The notes: generated by a model not told the origin, from the letters alone. Shown: positions 1 through 6,583, counted from the first letter of the stretch. The stretch: DNA of 12,634 nt from Actinomycetes bacterium (GCA_023412435.1 JAEYNS010000232.1:1-12634); one strand, 5' to 3'. Program-made: numbers and translations.

Positions 1-1458
1 GTCCACGGCGGCTTCGGGACGGCGCCCAAGTTCCCGCTGCCGGCCGCCATCGACGCGCTGCTGGTGAAGGGGGAGCCCGGCTCGCTGGACGTCGCCCAGC
101 GGTCGCTGGAGCCGATGGCGCGCGGCGGCATCCACGACCAGCTCGGCGGCGGCTTCCACCGCTACAGCGTGGACGCCGGCTGGGTGGTGCCGCATTTCGA
201 GAAGATGCTCTATGACAACGCGCTGCTGCTGGGCACGTACACCCGCGGCTGGCGCCGGGTGCCCGACCACGAACCGGTGACCCGGGCCCTGTTCGAGCGG
301 GTGGTGCGCGGCATCGCCGGCTGGCTGGAGCGCGAACTCGCGTTGCCGGACGGTGGTTTCGCGTCGAGCCTCGACGCCGACAGCCTTGACGTCCGCGGCA
401 TGCAGCACGAGGGCATCTACTACGTGTGGAGCCCGGAACTGCTGGCCGACGCCCTCGATCCCGAGGACGCCGAGTGGGCCACGGGGGTCTTCCACGTGAC
501 CACCACCGGCACCTTCGAGCACGGCCTGAGCACGCTGCAGCTGCGTGGCCGGCCCGATCCCGAGCGGCTGGCCAGGGTCAGCGAGCGGCTGCTCGCCGTC
601 CGGCAGCAGCGATTCGGGCCGGCCAGGGACGACAAGCTCGTCGCGGCCTGGAACGGCTGGGCGATCGACTCGCTGGTGTGGGCGGCGACGGTGTTCGACG
701 AGCCGACCTGGCTGGCGATGGCCACCAGGGCCGCCGACGCCCTGTGGCGGGCCCACTGGGTGGAGGGAAGGCTGCGCCGCAGCTCGCTCGCCGGTGTGGC
801 AGGGGAGGCCGAAGGGCTGGCCGAGGACTACGGCGCGGTCGCGCAGGGCTTCGCCCGGCTGGGTGGCGCGCTGGGTGAGGCGGTCTGGCTGGAGCGGGCG
901 ACGCAGCTCGTGGAGGTGGCCCTTGCCCATTTCGGCGCCGACGACGGCGGTTTCTACGACACCGCCGATGACGCCGAGGAGCTCTACGTCCGGCCGCGGG
1001 ACGTCTCGGACAACCCGACCCCCTCGGGCACCAGTGCCCTGGTGGCCGCGCTGCGGCTGGTCGGCCTGCTCGCCGACCGGGCCGACCTGGTGGCACGCGC
1101 GGACGCAGCCGCTGCCACCGTCCACGGCTTCGTGGCTGCGGCGCCGCGGTTCGCAGGCTCGGCCCTGGTCGACATCGTGGTGGCCGACGAGGCGAGGACG
1201 GGGCTCTCCCCGGCCGTGGCGGTGGTGGTCACCGACGAGGGCGACCCGCTGGCCGAGCTCGCCCGCGCGACCTGGCGGATGGCGCCGGTCGGGACGGCGA
1301 TTGTCACGGGGAAGCCCGGCACGCCGGGGTTCGCCCACCACTTCGACGACCGGCCGGCCGGCGAGGCCGGCCTGGCCTACGTCTGCCGGGGGACGGTCTG
1401 CTTCGCCCCTGCCCACGACCTGGCCGACCTGCGGACGGCGCTGTGGAGCCGCGCCTGA
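1..1458 (+). CDS. Thioredoxin domain-containing protein, DUF255/YyaL (SPATA20-like) family, 5'-truncated by window edge
   Basis: The reading frame is open from base 1, so the gene starts outside the window; 485 residues are visible. Family members are usually about 650-700 residues, so the N-terminal thioredoxin-like domain with its CxxC lies off the left edge. The visible part is the alpha/alpha-toroid (six-hairpin glycosidase-like) region. It has hallmark motifs: [10 protein letters not shown] at residues 3-12, [17 protein letters not shown] near 42-58, [11 protein letters not shown] near 64-74, AAWNGWA near 215, and [17 protein letters not shown] starting at 337. A C-terminal [10 protein letters not shown] segment holds a Cys pair. 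The biochemical role of this family is not established; a redox or carbohydrate-related function is only inferred from its folds. It converges on the hemolysin III gene. In mycobacteria (from memory) a homologue, Rv1084, sits beside a hemolysin III homologue in the same way. The family call is very secure. Confidence 0.95.
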   Translation, partial: VHGGFGTAPKFPLPAAIDALLVKGEPGSLDVAQRSLEPMARGGIHDQLGGGFHRYSVDAGWVVPHFEKMLYDNALLLGTYTRGWRRVPDHEPVTRALFERVVRGIAGWLERELALPDGGFASSLDADSLDVRGMQHEGIYYVWSPELLADALDPEDAEWATGVFHVTTTGTFEHGLSTLQLRGRPDPERLARVSERLLAVRQQRFGPARDDKLVAAWNGWAIDSLVWAATVFDEPTWLAMATRAADALWRAHWVEGRLRRSSLAGVAGEAEGLAEDYGAVAQGFARLGGALGEAVWLERATQLVEVALAHFGADDGGFYDTADDAEELYVRPRDVSDNPTPSGTSALVAALRLVGLLADRADLVARADAAAATVHGFVAAAPRFAGSALVDIVVADEARTGLSPAVAVVVTDEGDPLAELARATWRMAPVGTAIVTGKPGTPGFAHHFDDRPAGEAGLAYVCRGTVCFAPAHDLADLRTALWSRA

Positions 1459-1486
1459 GGTTGCCCGGCCAGGCCACCCTGCCGCC

Positions 1487-1558
1487 GAGGGCTACCCCGG
1501 AGCGCTGAGGGCTACCCAGCTGGGTGGCCCTCGATGGGCGACGGTGGCCCTCGATGGG
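1487..1558. terminator. Duplicated-arm hairpin between convergent genes, candidate bidirectional terminator
   Basis: The 107-bp gap between two convergent stop codons holds a left arm, GAGGGCTACCC, repeated at 1487-1497 and 1507-1517. A right arm, GTGGCCCTCGATGGG, is repeated at 1524-1538 and 1544-1558. Both pairs have a 20-bp period. The inner arms (1507-1517 with 1522-1532) form an 11-bp stem with one G-U pair and an AGCT loop. The outer arms (1487-1496 with 1543-1552) can pair around it for 10 bp. There is no T-tract, so this is not a canonical intrinsic terminator. Its position makes transcription termination or 3'-end protection for both genes the likeliest role, by inference. Confidence 0.55.
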
Positions 1559-1565
1559 GATGGGC

Positions 1566-2216
1566 TCAGCGGAGGATGGCCAGCGAGATCGAGGCGAAGT
1601 GGCAGGCCGCGGCCGCCACCGTGCAGGCGTGGAAGATCTCGTGGTACCCGAAGACCCGGGGAGACGGGTTCGGCCGGCGGGTGGCGTAGACCGCCGCTCC
1701 GGCGGTGTACAGGACGCCGCCGAGCAGCAACAGGATCACGACGGCCGGCCCGCCGGACGCCCAGAAGGCACCCAGCCAGCCCAGTGCCACCCATCCCATC
1801 GGCACGTAGAGCGCCACGTCGAGCCAGCGCGGGCGGCCCGGCCAGGCGAAGGTGATGCCCACCCCGGCGATCGCGATGCCCCACACCAGCGACAGCAGCA
1901 GGAGCGCCTCACCGCCGTCCAGCAGGGCGATGGTGAGCGGGGTGTAGGTGGCCGCGATGAAGACGAAGATGTTGGAGTGGTCGAGCCGCTGCAGCACCGA
2001 CAGCACGCGCGGTGTCCAGGTGCCGCGGTGGTAGACCGCGCTGGTGCCGAACAGCACCAGCGAGCCGAGCAGCCAGACCGCCGCCCCGACCCGGTCTGAG
2101 ACGGCAGGGGTGGCGATGAGCAGCGCGATCCCTGCGATCAGCACCACTGGCGCCATGCCGGCATGGAGCCAGCCGCGGAACGCGGGCTTGGCTGGGGTGA
2201 GGTCGGCAGCTGTCAT
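1566..2216 (-). CDS. Hemolysin III family protein (PAQR/CREST membrane protein)
   Basis: This is a 216-residue integral membrane protein with about seven hydrophobic segments, the normal size for bacterial HlyIII/YqfA proteins. The family's polar signature residues are present: a YHR motif after the second membrane segment, RLDHSNIFVFIAATYTP mid-protein, and a C-terminal GYHEIFH followed by an ACHF segment. These His/Asp positions resemble the zinc site of PAQR receptors and the CREST hydrolase superfamily. The cytolytic activity implied by the name is not established for most members; a lipid-linked hydrolase or membrane-homeostasis role is inferred. I chose the ATG at 2216 because AGTAGG (2227-2222) lies 5 nt before it. 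A GTG two codons earlier at 2222 is possible but would overlap that SD. It is last in a - strand series after the HxlR gene, with 50 bp between them that contain operator-like repeats. Confidence 0.9.
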   Translation of the reverse strand: MTAADLTPAKPAFRGWLHAGMAPVVLIAGIALLIATPAVSDRVGAAVWLLGSLVLFGTSAVYHRGTWTPRVLSVLQRLDHSNIFVFIAATYTPLTIALLDGGEALLLLSLVWGIAIAGVGITFAWPGRPRWLDVALYVPMGWVALGWLGAFWASGGPAVVILLLLGGVLYTAGAAVYATRRPNPSPRVFGYHEIFHACTVAAAACHFASISLAILR

Positions 2217-2235
2217 CTCCACCTACTTGACTCGG

Positions 2236-2271
2236 CGTAACTTACGGTCTCGTGAAGCAGCGTAGGTTACG
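2236..2271 (-). promoter_or_regulatory. Operator-like paired 11-bp palindromes upstream of hemolysin III gene
   Basis: CGTAACTTACG (2236-2246) is a perfect 5-1-5 palindrome. CGTAGGTTACG (2261-2271) is the same element with two changes, and the centres are 25 bp apart. On the - strand the first copy contains TAAGTT (2244-2239), which fits a TAnnnT -10 box about 22 nt before the ATG. The second copy would then sit near -35 and overlaps the HxlR stop codon. The arrangement suggests a repressor site over the hlyIII promoter. The binding protein is unknown; the adjacent HxlR product is one candidate. Confidence 0.4.
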
Positions 2272-2986
2272 CGAGCGTAGGTAGCAACTCGGGACGTGCC
2301 GGGCCGGGCTCCGTCGGCAGGTGGAAGGTGGTGGCGAAGCGGTCGAGCAGCGACGCCGGCCCCGCCAGCACCTCGACGACGCCTGCCGCCACCGCGGCGG
2401 TCGGCGAGAGCTCGCCCGCAATGAGCGCGCGCAACTCGGTCCCGATGGTGAAGACAAGATCGGGCGGGGGGAGGGTGCTGCGTTCCGCGTCCACGGCCCG
2501 GGTGCTGCCCAGTGGACGGATCCTCAGCGCGGCCGGGCTGACGGCGACGCTGAGCGCCACCGGGCCGAGCCGCGCCTCGTAGCAGGTGGCCGGCAGGGCT
2601 GCGGCGGCTTCGGCGCGGAAGGCGGTGCGCAGTGCCATGGTCAGCGAATCCTGGGTGACCACGTCGCCCGGCTCGGGGCTGCCCAGGGCCCGGAACCCCC
2701 AGCGGCCAAGGCTGAGCACGACGTCCTCCAGCCCTCTGCCGAACTCGGTGAGCTCATAGATCAGCCCGCAGTGCGCCAGATGGGCCCGCCGGACGACGCC
2801 GGCCTGCTGGAGTTCCTTCAGCCGCGTGCTCAGGATGTTGGTCGGGATCCGTGGCAGCCCCTGCTTGAGGTCGGTGTAGCGCCGCGGGCCGACGAGGAGG
2901 TCTCGGACGATGAGCAGGGCCCACCGTTCGCCGACCAGCTCGAGGGCCGCCGTGATGCCGCAGTGCTGGCCGTAGGTGCGGGCCAT
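2267..2986 (-). CDS. HxlR family winged-helix transcriptional regulator with C-terminal SCP2-like extension
   Basis: This is a 239-residue regulator. Residues 5-100 are a typical HxlR winged helix: YGQHCGITAALELVGERW, then LIVRDLLVGPRRYTDL, then GLPRIPTNILSTRLKEL as the recognition region, and ELTEFGRGLEDVV. Cys9 occupies the N-terminal position that carries the redox- or electrophile-sensing cysteine in YodB/HypR-type members, so thiol sensing is possible. Ordinary HxlR proteins are about 110-150 residues. The extra 120 or so residues (ending LSPTAAVAAGVVEVLAG...) resemble the SCP2-like lipid or sterol-carrier fold seen in some longer actinobacterial HxlR proteins, which suggests a hydrophobic ligand; this is inference. 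The start is the ATG 6 nt after the VOC stop, with no strong SD, so the two genes are probably co-transcribed and translationally linked. Likely targets are its own promoter and the divergent ABC operon. Confidence 0.9.
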   Translation of the reverse strand: MARTYGQHCGITAALELVGERWALLIVRDLLVGPRRYTDLKQGLPRIPTNILSTRLKELQQAGVVRRAHLAHCGLIYELTEFGRGLEDVVLSLGRWGFRALGSPEPGDVVTQDSLTMALRTAFRAEAAAALPATCYEARLGPVALSVAVSPAALRIRPLGSTRAVDAERSTLPPPDLVFTIGTELRALIAGELSPTAAVAAGVVEVLAGPASLLDRFATTFHLPTEPGPARPELLPTLA

Positions 2987-2992
2987 CGCGGC

Positions 2993-3442
2993 TCAGCCGG
3001 ACTGGCCGGGGGTGCCTTGCTCGGCCAGATAGGCCTCCGGACCCTGTTCGGAAGCGGCGGGGTCCATCCAGAACGGCTCGAAGTGGTTGCCGTCCGGGTC
3101 GTCGAACTGGCGCTGGTACATGAACCCGAAGTCCTGGGTGTGTCCCACCTTCGCTCCGGCTGCTTCGGCGCGGTCGATGAACGCGTCCACCTCGTCACGG
3201 GACGGCAGGGAGAAGGCCAGCAGGGCCAGCGAGGTGGTGGCCGGGTCGCCGAGTTCCTTGCCCTCGAGGAAGCCGGCGTAGAAGTCGCGGCGCAGCATCA
3301 TGAGGAACTTGTCGTCGTCGATGACGACGCAGGCGGCGTTCTCGTCGGTGAACAGCGGGTTGATGCCCCAACCGAGTGCCGTGAAGAACGCCTTGGTCCG
3401 CTCGACGTCGGCGGTGGGCAGGTTGACGAAGAAGCTGGTCAT
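2993..3442 (-). CDS. VOC family protein (glyoxalase/bleomycin resistance/dioxygenase superfamily)
   Basis: This is a 149-residue single-chain vicinal-oxygen-chelate protein. It begins FFVNLPTADVERTKAFFTALG, the usual beta-alpha opening of the fold, and ends with the DDPDGNHFEPFWMD strand, whose Glu is the usual C-terminal metal ligand. The position that is often the first metal ligand (His or Glu on strand 1) is Asn in FFVNLP, so metal chemistry may be lost and a binding or resistance role is possible. The start is ATG 3442 because GGAGG at 3453-3449 lies 6 nt upstream; an open frame running further upstream has no coding character. It is the first gene of a two-gene unit with the HxlR regulator, a common pairing in actinobacteria that suggests detoxification of a small electrophile or hydrophobic compound. 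The substrate cannot be told from the sequence. Confidence 0.9.
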   Translation of the reverse strand: MTSFFVNLPTADVERTKAFFTALGWGINPLFTDENAACVVIDDDKFLMMLRRDFYAGFLEGKELGDPATTSLALLAFSLPSRDEVDAFIDRAEAAGAKVGHTQDFGFMYQRQFDDPDGNHFEPFWMDPAASEQGPEAYLAEQGTPGQSG

Positions 3443-3480
3443 GTGGTGCCTCCGTGGGGTGGGTGCTTCGGCTGAGAACC

Positions 3481-3525
3481 ACACTTGCAAAAAGCAAGCA
3501 AACGTGTCAAGAGCAAGCAGACAAT
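3481..3525 (-). promoter_or_regulatory. Promoter and operator-like repeats of the VOC-hxlR unit, in a divergent intergenic region
   Basis: This is an AT-rich island in GC-rich DNA. AGCAAGCAAAC (3493-3503) and AGCAAGCAGAC (3512-3522) are direct repeats 19 bp apart. CTTGC (3484-3488) and GCAAG (3494-3498) form a perfect inverted repeat around AAAAA. On the - strand there is a perfect -35 box, TTGACA (3510-3505). It is followed after 18 nt by AAGTGT (3486-3481) with a preceding TGC, a weak extended -10. Transcription would start near 3474, about 30 nt before the VOC ATG. The repeats bracket the promoter, as an autoregulatory operator would. Confidence 0.5.
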
Positions 3526-3553
3526 CCTTCGCCGTCCCGACCCCGTGCGGCGG

Positions 3554-3566
3554 TAGCGTCGGCGCC
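3554..3566 (+). promoter_or_regulatory. Leaderless promoter -10 of the ABC exporter operon
   Basis: TAGCGT (3554-3559) fits the actinobacterial TAnnnT -10 box and lies exactly 7 nt before the ATG at 3567. No SD-like sequence is present upstream. This spacing would place the transcription start at or next to the A of the ATG, giving a leaderless mRNA. The -35 region is weak, so the divergent operator-like repeats about 30-70 bp upstream may control it. Confidence 0.45.
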
Positions 3567-4448
3567 ATGCTCGTTCTGCAGGGAGTCTCCAAGGCGTACG
3601 GACAGGTCCAGGCGCTCGACCGGGTGGGCTTCGAGGTCGCGCCCGGACGGCTGACCGGGTTCGTCGGGGCGAACGGTGCCGGCAAGACGACAGCCATGCG
3701 GATCGTCCTCGGCGTGCTGGCCGCCGACGCCGGGCAGGTGCTGCTGGACGGCGCCCCGGTGACAGCCGCCGACCGCCGCGGATTCGGCTACATGCCGGAG
3801 GAGCGCGGGCTCTACCCCAAGATGAAGGTGCTGGAGCAGGTCGCCTACCTGGCCCGGTTGCACGGCTACTCCCGGACAGAGGCCACCGAGCGGGCTCGGG
3901 TGCTGCTGGCCCGGCTGGGGCTGGGGGAGCGGCTGAACGACCTGGTGGAGAGCCTGTCCCTGGGCAACCAGCAGCGCGCCCAGCTCGCGGCGGCGCTGGT
4001 CCACGAACCCTCGGTACTCATCCTCGACGAGCCGTTCTCGGGTCTCGACCCGCTCGCCGTGGACGCGGTCGCAGCCGTCCTGCAGGAACGGGCGGCGGCC
4101 GGTGCCTGCGTCCTGTTCTCGTCCCACCAACTCGACCTCGTCGAGCGGCTCTGCGACGACCTGGTGATCATCGCCGCGGGACGGATCCGCGCCGCCGGCT
4201 CCCGGGCCGGCCTGCGCAACGAGCACGCCGGACGGCGGTACGAGCTGGTCGTCGACGGTGACCTGGGGTGGTTGCGGGCCGAGCCGGCCGTCGACCTCGT
4301 GGAGCTCGCGGACGGCGTCGCCGTCTTCGATGCCGACGACGGCGTCGCCCAGCGGGTGCTCGGCACCGCGGTGGCGACAGGACAGGTGTCACAGTTCAGC
4401 AGGGTGCAGCCGAGCCTCGCCGAGATCTTCCGGGAGGTGATCGCATGA
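3567..4448 (+). CDS. ABC transporter ATP-binding protein (ABC-2/NatA-like exporter ATPase)
   Basis: This 293-residue ATPase has all core ABC motifs: aromatic A-loop Tyr11, Walker A GANGAGKT at 34-41, the YMPEERGLYPKM Q-loop region, signature LSLGN at 130-134, Walker B LILDEP with Asp154/Glu155, a D-loop SGLDP, and switch His187 in FSSHQLDLVE. The PEERGLY form with Glu in the Q-loop and the LS-x-GNQQ signature are typical of the NatA/YhaQ-like subgroup that pairs with ABC-2 membrane proteins. The C-terminal 80 or so residues form the usual accessory region of these exporters. I chose ATG 3567 because the protein begins there with the expected strand and a TAnnnT box lies 7 nt upstream. The gene overlaps the permease by the four bases ATGA. 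Sodium, drug, peptide or lipid export are all possible; the substrate is unknown. Confidence 0.94.
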   Translation: MLVLQGVSKAYGQVQALDRVGFEVAPGRLTGFVGANGAGKTTAMRIVLGVLAADAGQVLLDGAPVTAADRRGFGYMPEERGLYPKMKVLEQVAYLARLHGYSRTEATERARVLLARLGLGERLNDLVESLSLGNQQRAQLAAALVHEPSVLILDEPFSGLDPLAVDAVAAVLQERAAAGACVLFSSHQLDLVERLCDDLVIIAAGRIRAAGSRAGLRNEHAGRRYELVVDGDLGWLRAEPAVDLVELADGVAVFDADDGVAQRVLGTAVATGQVSQFSRVQPSLAEIFREVIA

Positions 4449-5533
4449 ACCCGGTCGGGTTCAGCCGGGCGGTCTGGCTGGTCGCCGAACGCGAGATCCT
4501 GTCCAGGCTGCGCAGCAAGGCCTTCCTGATCTCCACCGCCGTGGTGGTGCTGGTCTGCCTGGCGGCGGCCGTGGCCAGCGGGTTCACCGTCGCTCGCCAG
4601 AGCGACCCCGTCGCGGTCGCCGTCACCGCCGACGTCGTCGACCTGGTCGCCGACCTCCCCAGCCTTGACGTGACCCTGGTACCGGATCGTCCTGCCGCCG
4701 AAGAGCTGCTCCGCGACGGCACTGTCGAGGCTGCCATCGTCGCCGCGGACGGGCTTCTGGGGTACTCGGTGGTGGCCGACGACTCCGTGCCGACCGCCGT
4801 CCTGATGGCCCTGTCACGCACCCCCGAGGTGGAACTCCTCGACCCGACCTCGGCCGGGACGGGACTCAGCCTGCTGGTCGGGGTCGGGTTCGGGATGATG
4901 TTCCTGATGGCGGCCAGCCTCTTCGGCACCACGATCGCGCAGAGCGTCATCGAGGAGAAGCAGACCCGGATCGTGGAGATCCTGCTCGCCGCGGTTCCCG
5001 ATCGGGCGCTGATGGCGGGCAAGGTGATCGGGAACACGCTGCTCGCGATGGCGCAGGTGGTGCTGTTCCTGACGATCGGGGTGGGTGGGCTGGCGGCCAC
5101 CGGCAGGCTGGACCTGGTGGCGGGGCTGGGCGCCCCCGCGGCCTGGTTCGCCGTCTTCTTCCTGCTCGGCTTCGTGCTGCTCGCCGCGCTCTTCGCCGCC
5201 GCGGGAGCCCTGGTCTCGCGTCAGGAGGACATCGGCTCCACCACGTTCCCGCTGACCATCCTCATCGTGGCGCCCTACCTGCTGGTGGTGACCATGCATG
5301 ACGATCCGGCGGCGATCGCCGTGCTGTCCTACGTGCCGTTCTCGGCACCCGTGGGAATGCCGCTGCGGCTCTTCCTCGACCAGGCGCAGTGGTGGGAGCC
5401 GCTGCTCTCACTGGTGGTGCTCGCCGCCACCTGCGCGGCGGCGGTGTGGGTGGGGGCACGGATCTACTCGAACTCGCTGCTGCGGATGGGCTCGCGGGTG
5501 CGGCTCGGCGAAGCGCTGCGCAGCGGACGGTAG
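4445..5533 (+). CDS. ABC transporter permease (ABC-2 type, NatB-like)
   Basis: This 362-residue membrane protein fits the ABC2_membrane_3 topology. It has one N-terminal membrane helix (about residues 28-50), a soluble extracytoplasmic domain of about 100 residues, and then five or six hydrophobic segments to the C terminus. The stretch IEEKQTRIVEILLAAV near residues 170-185 is the hallmark cytoplasmic coupling region of ABC-2 exporters, followed by the usual GKVIGN. The start ATG 4445 overlaps the ATPase stop (ATGA), so translation is coupled and the two subunits form one exporter. Its own stop codon TAG (5531-5533) is the first half of an apparent -10 box for the next gene. Substrate is unknown; position beside the HxlR-VOC pair makes efflux of the compound sensed by HxlR an attractive but untested idea. 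Confidence 0.93.
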   Translation: MNPVGFSRAVWLVAEREILSRLRSKAFLISTAVVVLVCLAAAVASGFTVARQSDPVAVAVTADVVDLVADLPSLDVTLVPDRPAAEELLRDGTVEAAIVAADGLLGYSVVADDSVPTAVLMALSRTPEVELLDPTSAGTGLSLLVGVGFGMMFLMAASLFGTTIAQSVIEEKQTRIVEILLAAVPDRALMAGKVIGNTLLAMAQVVLFLTIGVGGLAATGRLDLVAGLGAPAAWFAVFFLLGFVLLAALFAAAGALVSRQEDIGSTTFPLTILIVAPYLLVVTMHDDPAAIAVLSYVPFSAPVGMPLRLFLDQAQWWEPLLSLVVLAATCAAAVWVGARIYSNSLLRMGSRVRLGEALRSGR

Positions 5534-5543
5534 AGTGCGGCGC
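5531..5543 (+). promoter_or_regulatory. Leaderless promoter -10 overlapping the permease stop codon
   Basis: TAGAGT (5531-5536) fits TAnnnT and lies 7 nt before the cis-prenyltransferase ATG at 5544. Its first three bases are the permease stop codon. No SD is visible before the ATG, which agrees with leaderless translation. No good -35 is seen in the permease coding sequence upstream. Confidence 0.4.
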
Positions 5544-6353
5544 ATGGCGTTGGGTCGGGGCCTGAGGTCTGCGGTGAAGGCGCTCGTCCCGCGCGGGCTG
5601 ATCTACGCGACCTACGAACAGCGGCTGCTGCGCCACCTCGACCGCGACCGGTTGCCGCAGCACATCGCCGTCCTCGCCGACGGCAACCGCCGCTGGGCGC
5701 GCGCCAACGCCCCCGGGCAGGAGTTGGTGGTCGGCTACCGTGCCGGCGCCTCCAAGCTCAAGCAGTTCATCGGCTGGTGCGAAGAGGTGGGCATCCCGAT
5801 CGTCACCTTGTGGGTGCTGTCCACGGAGAACCTGGAACGCTCCGGACGAGGCGAGCTTGCGCCGCTGCTCGACGTGATCCGGGACCTCGTGGTCGACCTC
5901 GCCGCGGACGGCAACCGGCGCGTCCAGGTGGTGGGAGACCTCAACCTGCTGCCGGCAGCCATCGCCGAGGACCTGCGCGCGGCGTCCGGCTCGACCGAGG
6001 CCGTCGGCGGGATGCACGTCAACGTCGCGGTGTCCTACGGCGGCCGGCACGAACTGCGCGACGCCGTCCGCTCGCTGCTGGCGGACGAGGCGACCAAGGG
6101 CACCAGCCTGGCCGACCTGGCCGACACCCTGGAGATCGACCACATCTCCGAGCACCTGTACACAGCGGGCCAGCCCGACCCCGACCTGATCATCAGGACG
6201 TCGGGGGAGCAGCGGCTGTCCGGCTTCCTGATCTGGCAGTCCGCCCACAGCGAGTTCTACTTCTGCGAGGCCCTGTGGCCCGACTTCCGCAAGGTCGACT
6301 TCATCCGCGCGCTGCGGTCGTACTCCCAGCGGGAGCGTCGCTTCGGCCATTGA
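5544..6353 (+). CDS. Isoprenyl transferase (cis-prenyltransferase, UppS/Rv1086-like)
   Basis: This 269-residue enzyme of the cis-prenyltransferase family condenses isopentenyl diphosphate onto an allylic diphosphate to make Z-configured isoprenoid diphosphates. The active-site signature is HIAVLADGNRRWAR at residues 40-53, with catalytic Asp46. It is followed by the substrate region LWVLSTENLERS, then VNVAVSYGGRHEL, and C-terminal PDLIIRTSGEQRLSGFLIWQSAHSEFYF with the conserved Arg/Ser that bind diphosphate. The ADGNRRWAR form and the gene neighbourhood resemble mycobacterial Rv1086, a short-chain Z-isoprenyl diphosphate synthase, rather than the housekeeping undecaprenyl synthase. I therefore give no gene symbol, since product length cannot be read from sequence alone. 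The ATG lies 10 nt after the permease stop, without SD, and follows a TAnnnT box. A large palindrome lies 12 bp past its stop. Confidence 0.94.
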   Translation: MALGRGLRSAVKALVPRGLIYATYEQRLLRHLDRDRLPQHIAVLADGNRRWARANAPGQELVVGYRAGASKLKQFIGWCEEVGIPIVTLWVLSTENLERSGRGELAPLLDVIRDLVVDLAADGNRRVQVVGDLNLLPAAIAEDLRAASGSTEAVGGMHVNVAVSYGGRHELRDAVRSLLADEATKGTSLADLADTLEIDHISEHLYTAGQPDPDLIIRTSGEQRLSGFLIWQSAHSEFYFCEALWPDFRKVDFIRALRSYSQRERRFGH

Positions 6354-6365
6354 CCCCGTCCTATG

Positions 6366-6401
6366 TGGACGGTTGTCGCCGACGTCGGCGACAAGTGTCC
6401 A
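6366..6401. terminator. Long palindrome after the cis-prenyltransferase gene, candidate terminator or operator
   Basis: TTGTCGCCGA (6373-6382), CG, then TCGGCGACAA (6385-6394) is a perfect 22-bp palindrome. After a 2-bp imperfect step the symmetry resumes with TGGAC at 6366-6370 and GTCCA at 6397-6401, giving about 36 bp of dyad symmetry. It starts 12 bp after the stop codon and has no T-tract. A tail-less terminator or a protein-binding site are both possible. Confidence 0.5.
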
Positions 6402-6418
6402 GTCAGCGGGCTGCGGGT

Positions 6419-6460
6419 CCGTCCCCGTGAGCCGGGGAACCGTCCCCGTGAGCCGGGGTG
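6419..6460. repeat. Two-copy 21-bp tandem repeat with internal hairpins
   Basis: The unit at 6419-6439 recurs at 6440-6460 and differs only at the last two bases (AA versus TG). Each unit contains CCCCG-TGAGC-CGGGG, a 5-bp stem with a 5-nt loop, so the RNA could form two identical adjacent hairpins. Function is unknown. Confidence 0.7.
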
Positions 6461-6583
6461 GCGGATGAACAGTTGGTTTCGCCGGGCGTGTCGCTGGACG
6501 GACGGCGGAAGGTCGCGACCTAGTCTGCAAGTGCGCCCAGCAACCGCCAGGGGCGCCGGGAGGTATCCAGTCCATGCGACGTC

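Noticed and set aside
1487..1558. CRISPR-like repeats
   Set aside because: Only two copies per arm with 20-bp period, no spacers of uniform length, and the arms are complementary to each other; a hairpin explains them better.
545..1855. A 436-codon + strand frame spanning the end of the DUF255 gene, the gap and part of hlyIII
   Set aside because: It is Arg/Pro/Trp-rich nonsense in an alternative frame, crosses the hairpin, and conflicts with two well-supported genes.
3300..3566. N-terminal extension of the ABC ATPase from ATG 3300
   Set aside because: It would lie antisense to the VOC gene and across the divergent promoter. The conserved ATPase fold begins at ATG 3567.
3443..3697. N-terminal extension of the VOC protein up to 3697
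   Set aside because: It would run through the promoter region and into the divergent ABC gene; GGAGG 6 nt before ATG 3442 and the fold's normal N terminus fix the start.
6419..6470. Riboswitch (for example a c-di-AMP ydaO-like element), because of GAGCCGGGGAAC
   Set aside because: The similarity is limited to a few GC-rich bases, the segment is a simple two-copy tandem repeat, and the conserved core of the riboswitch is not found.
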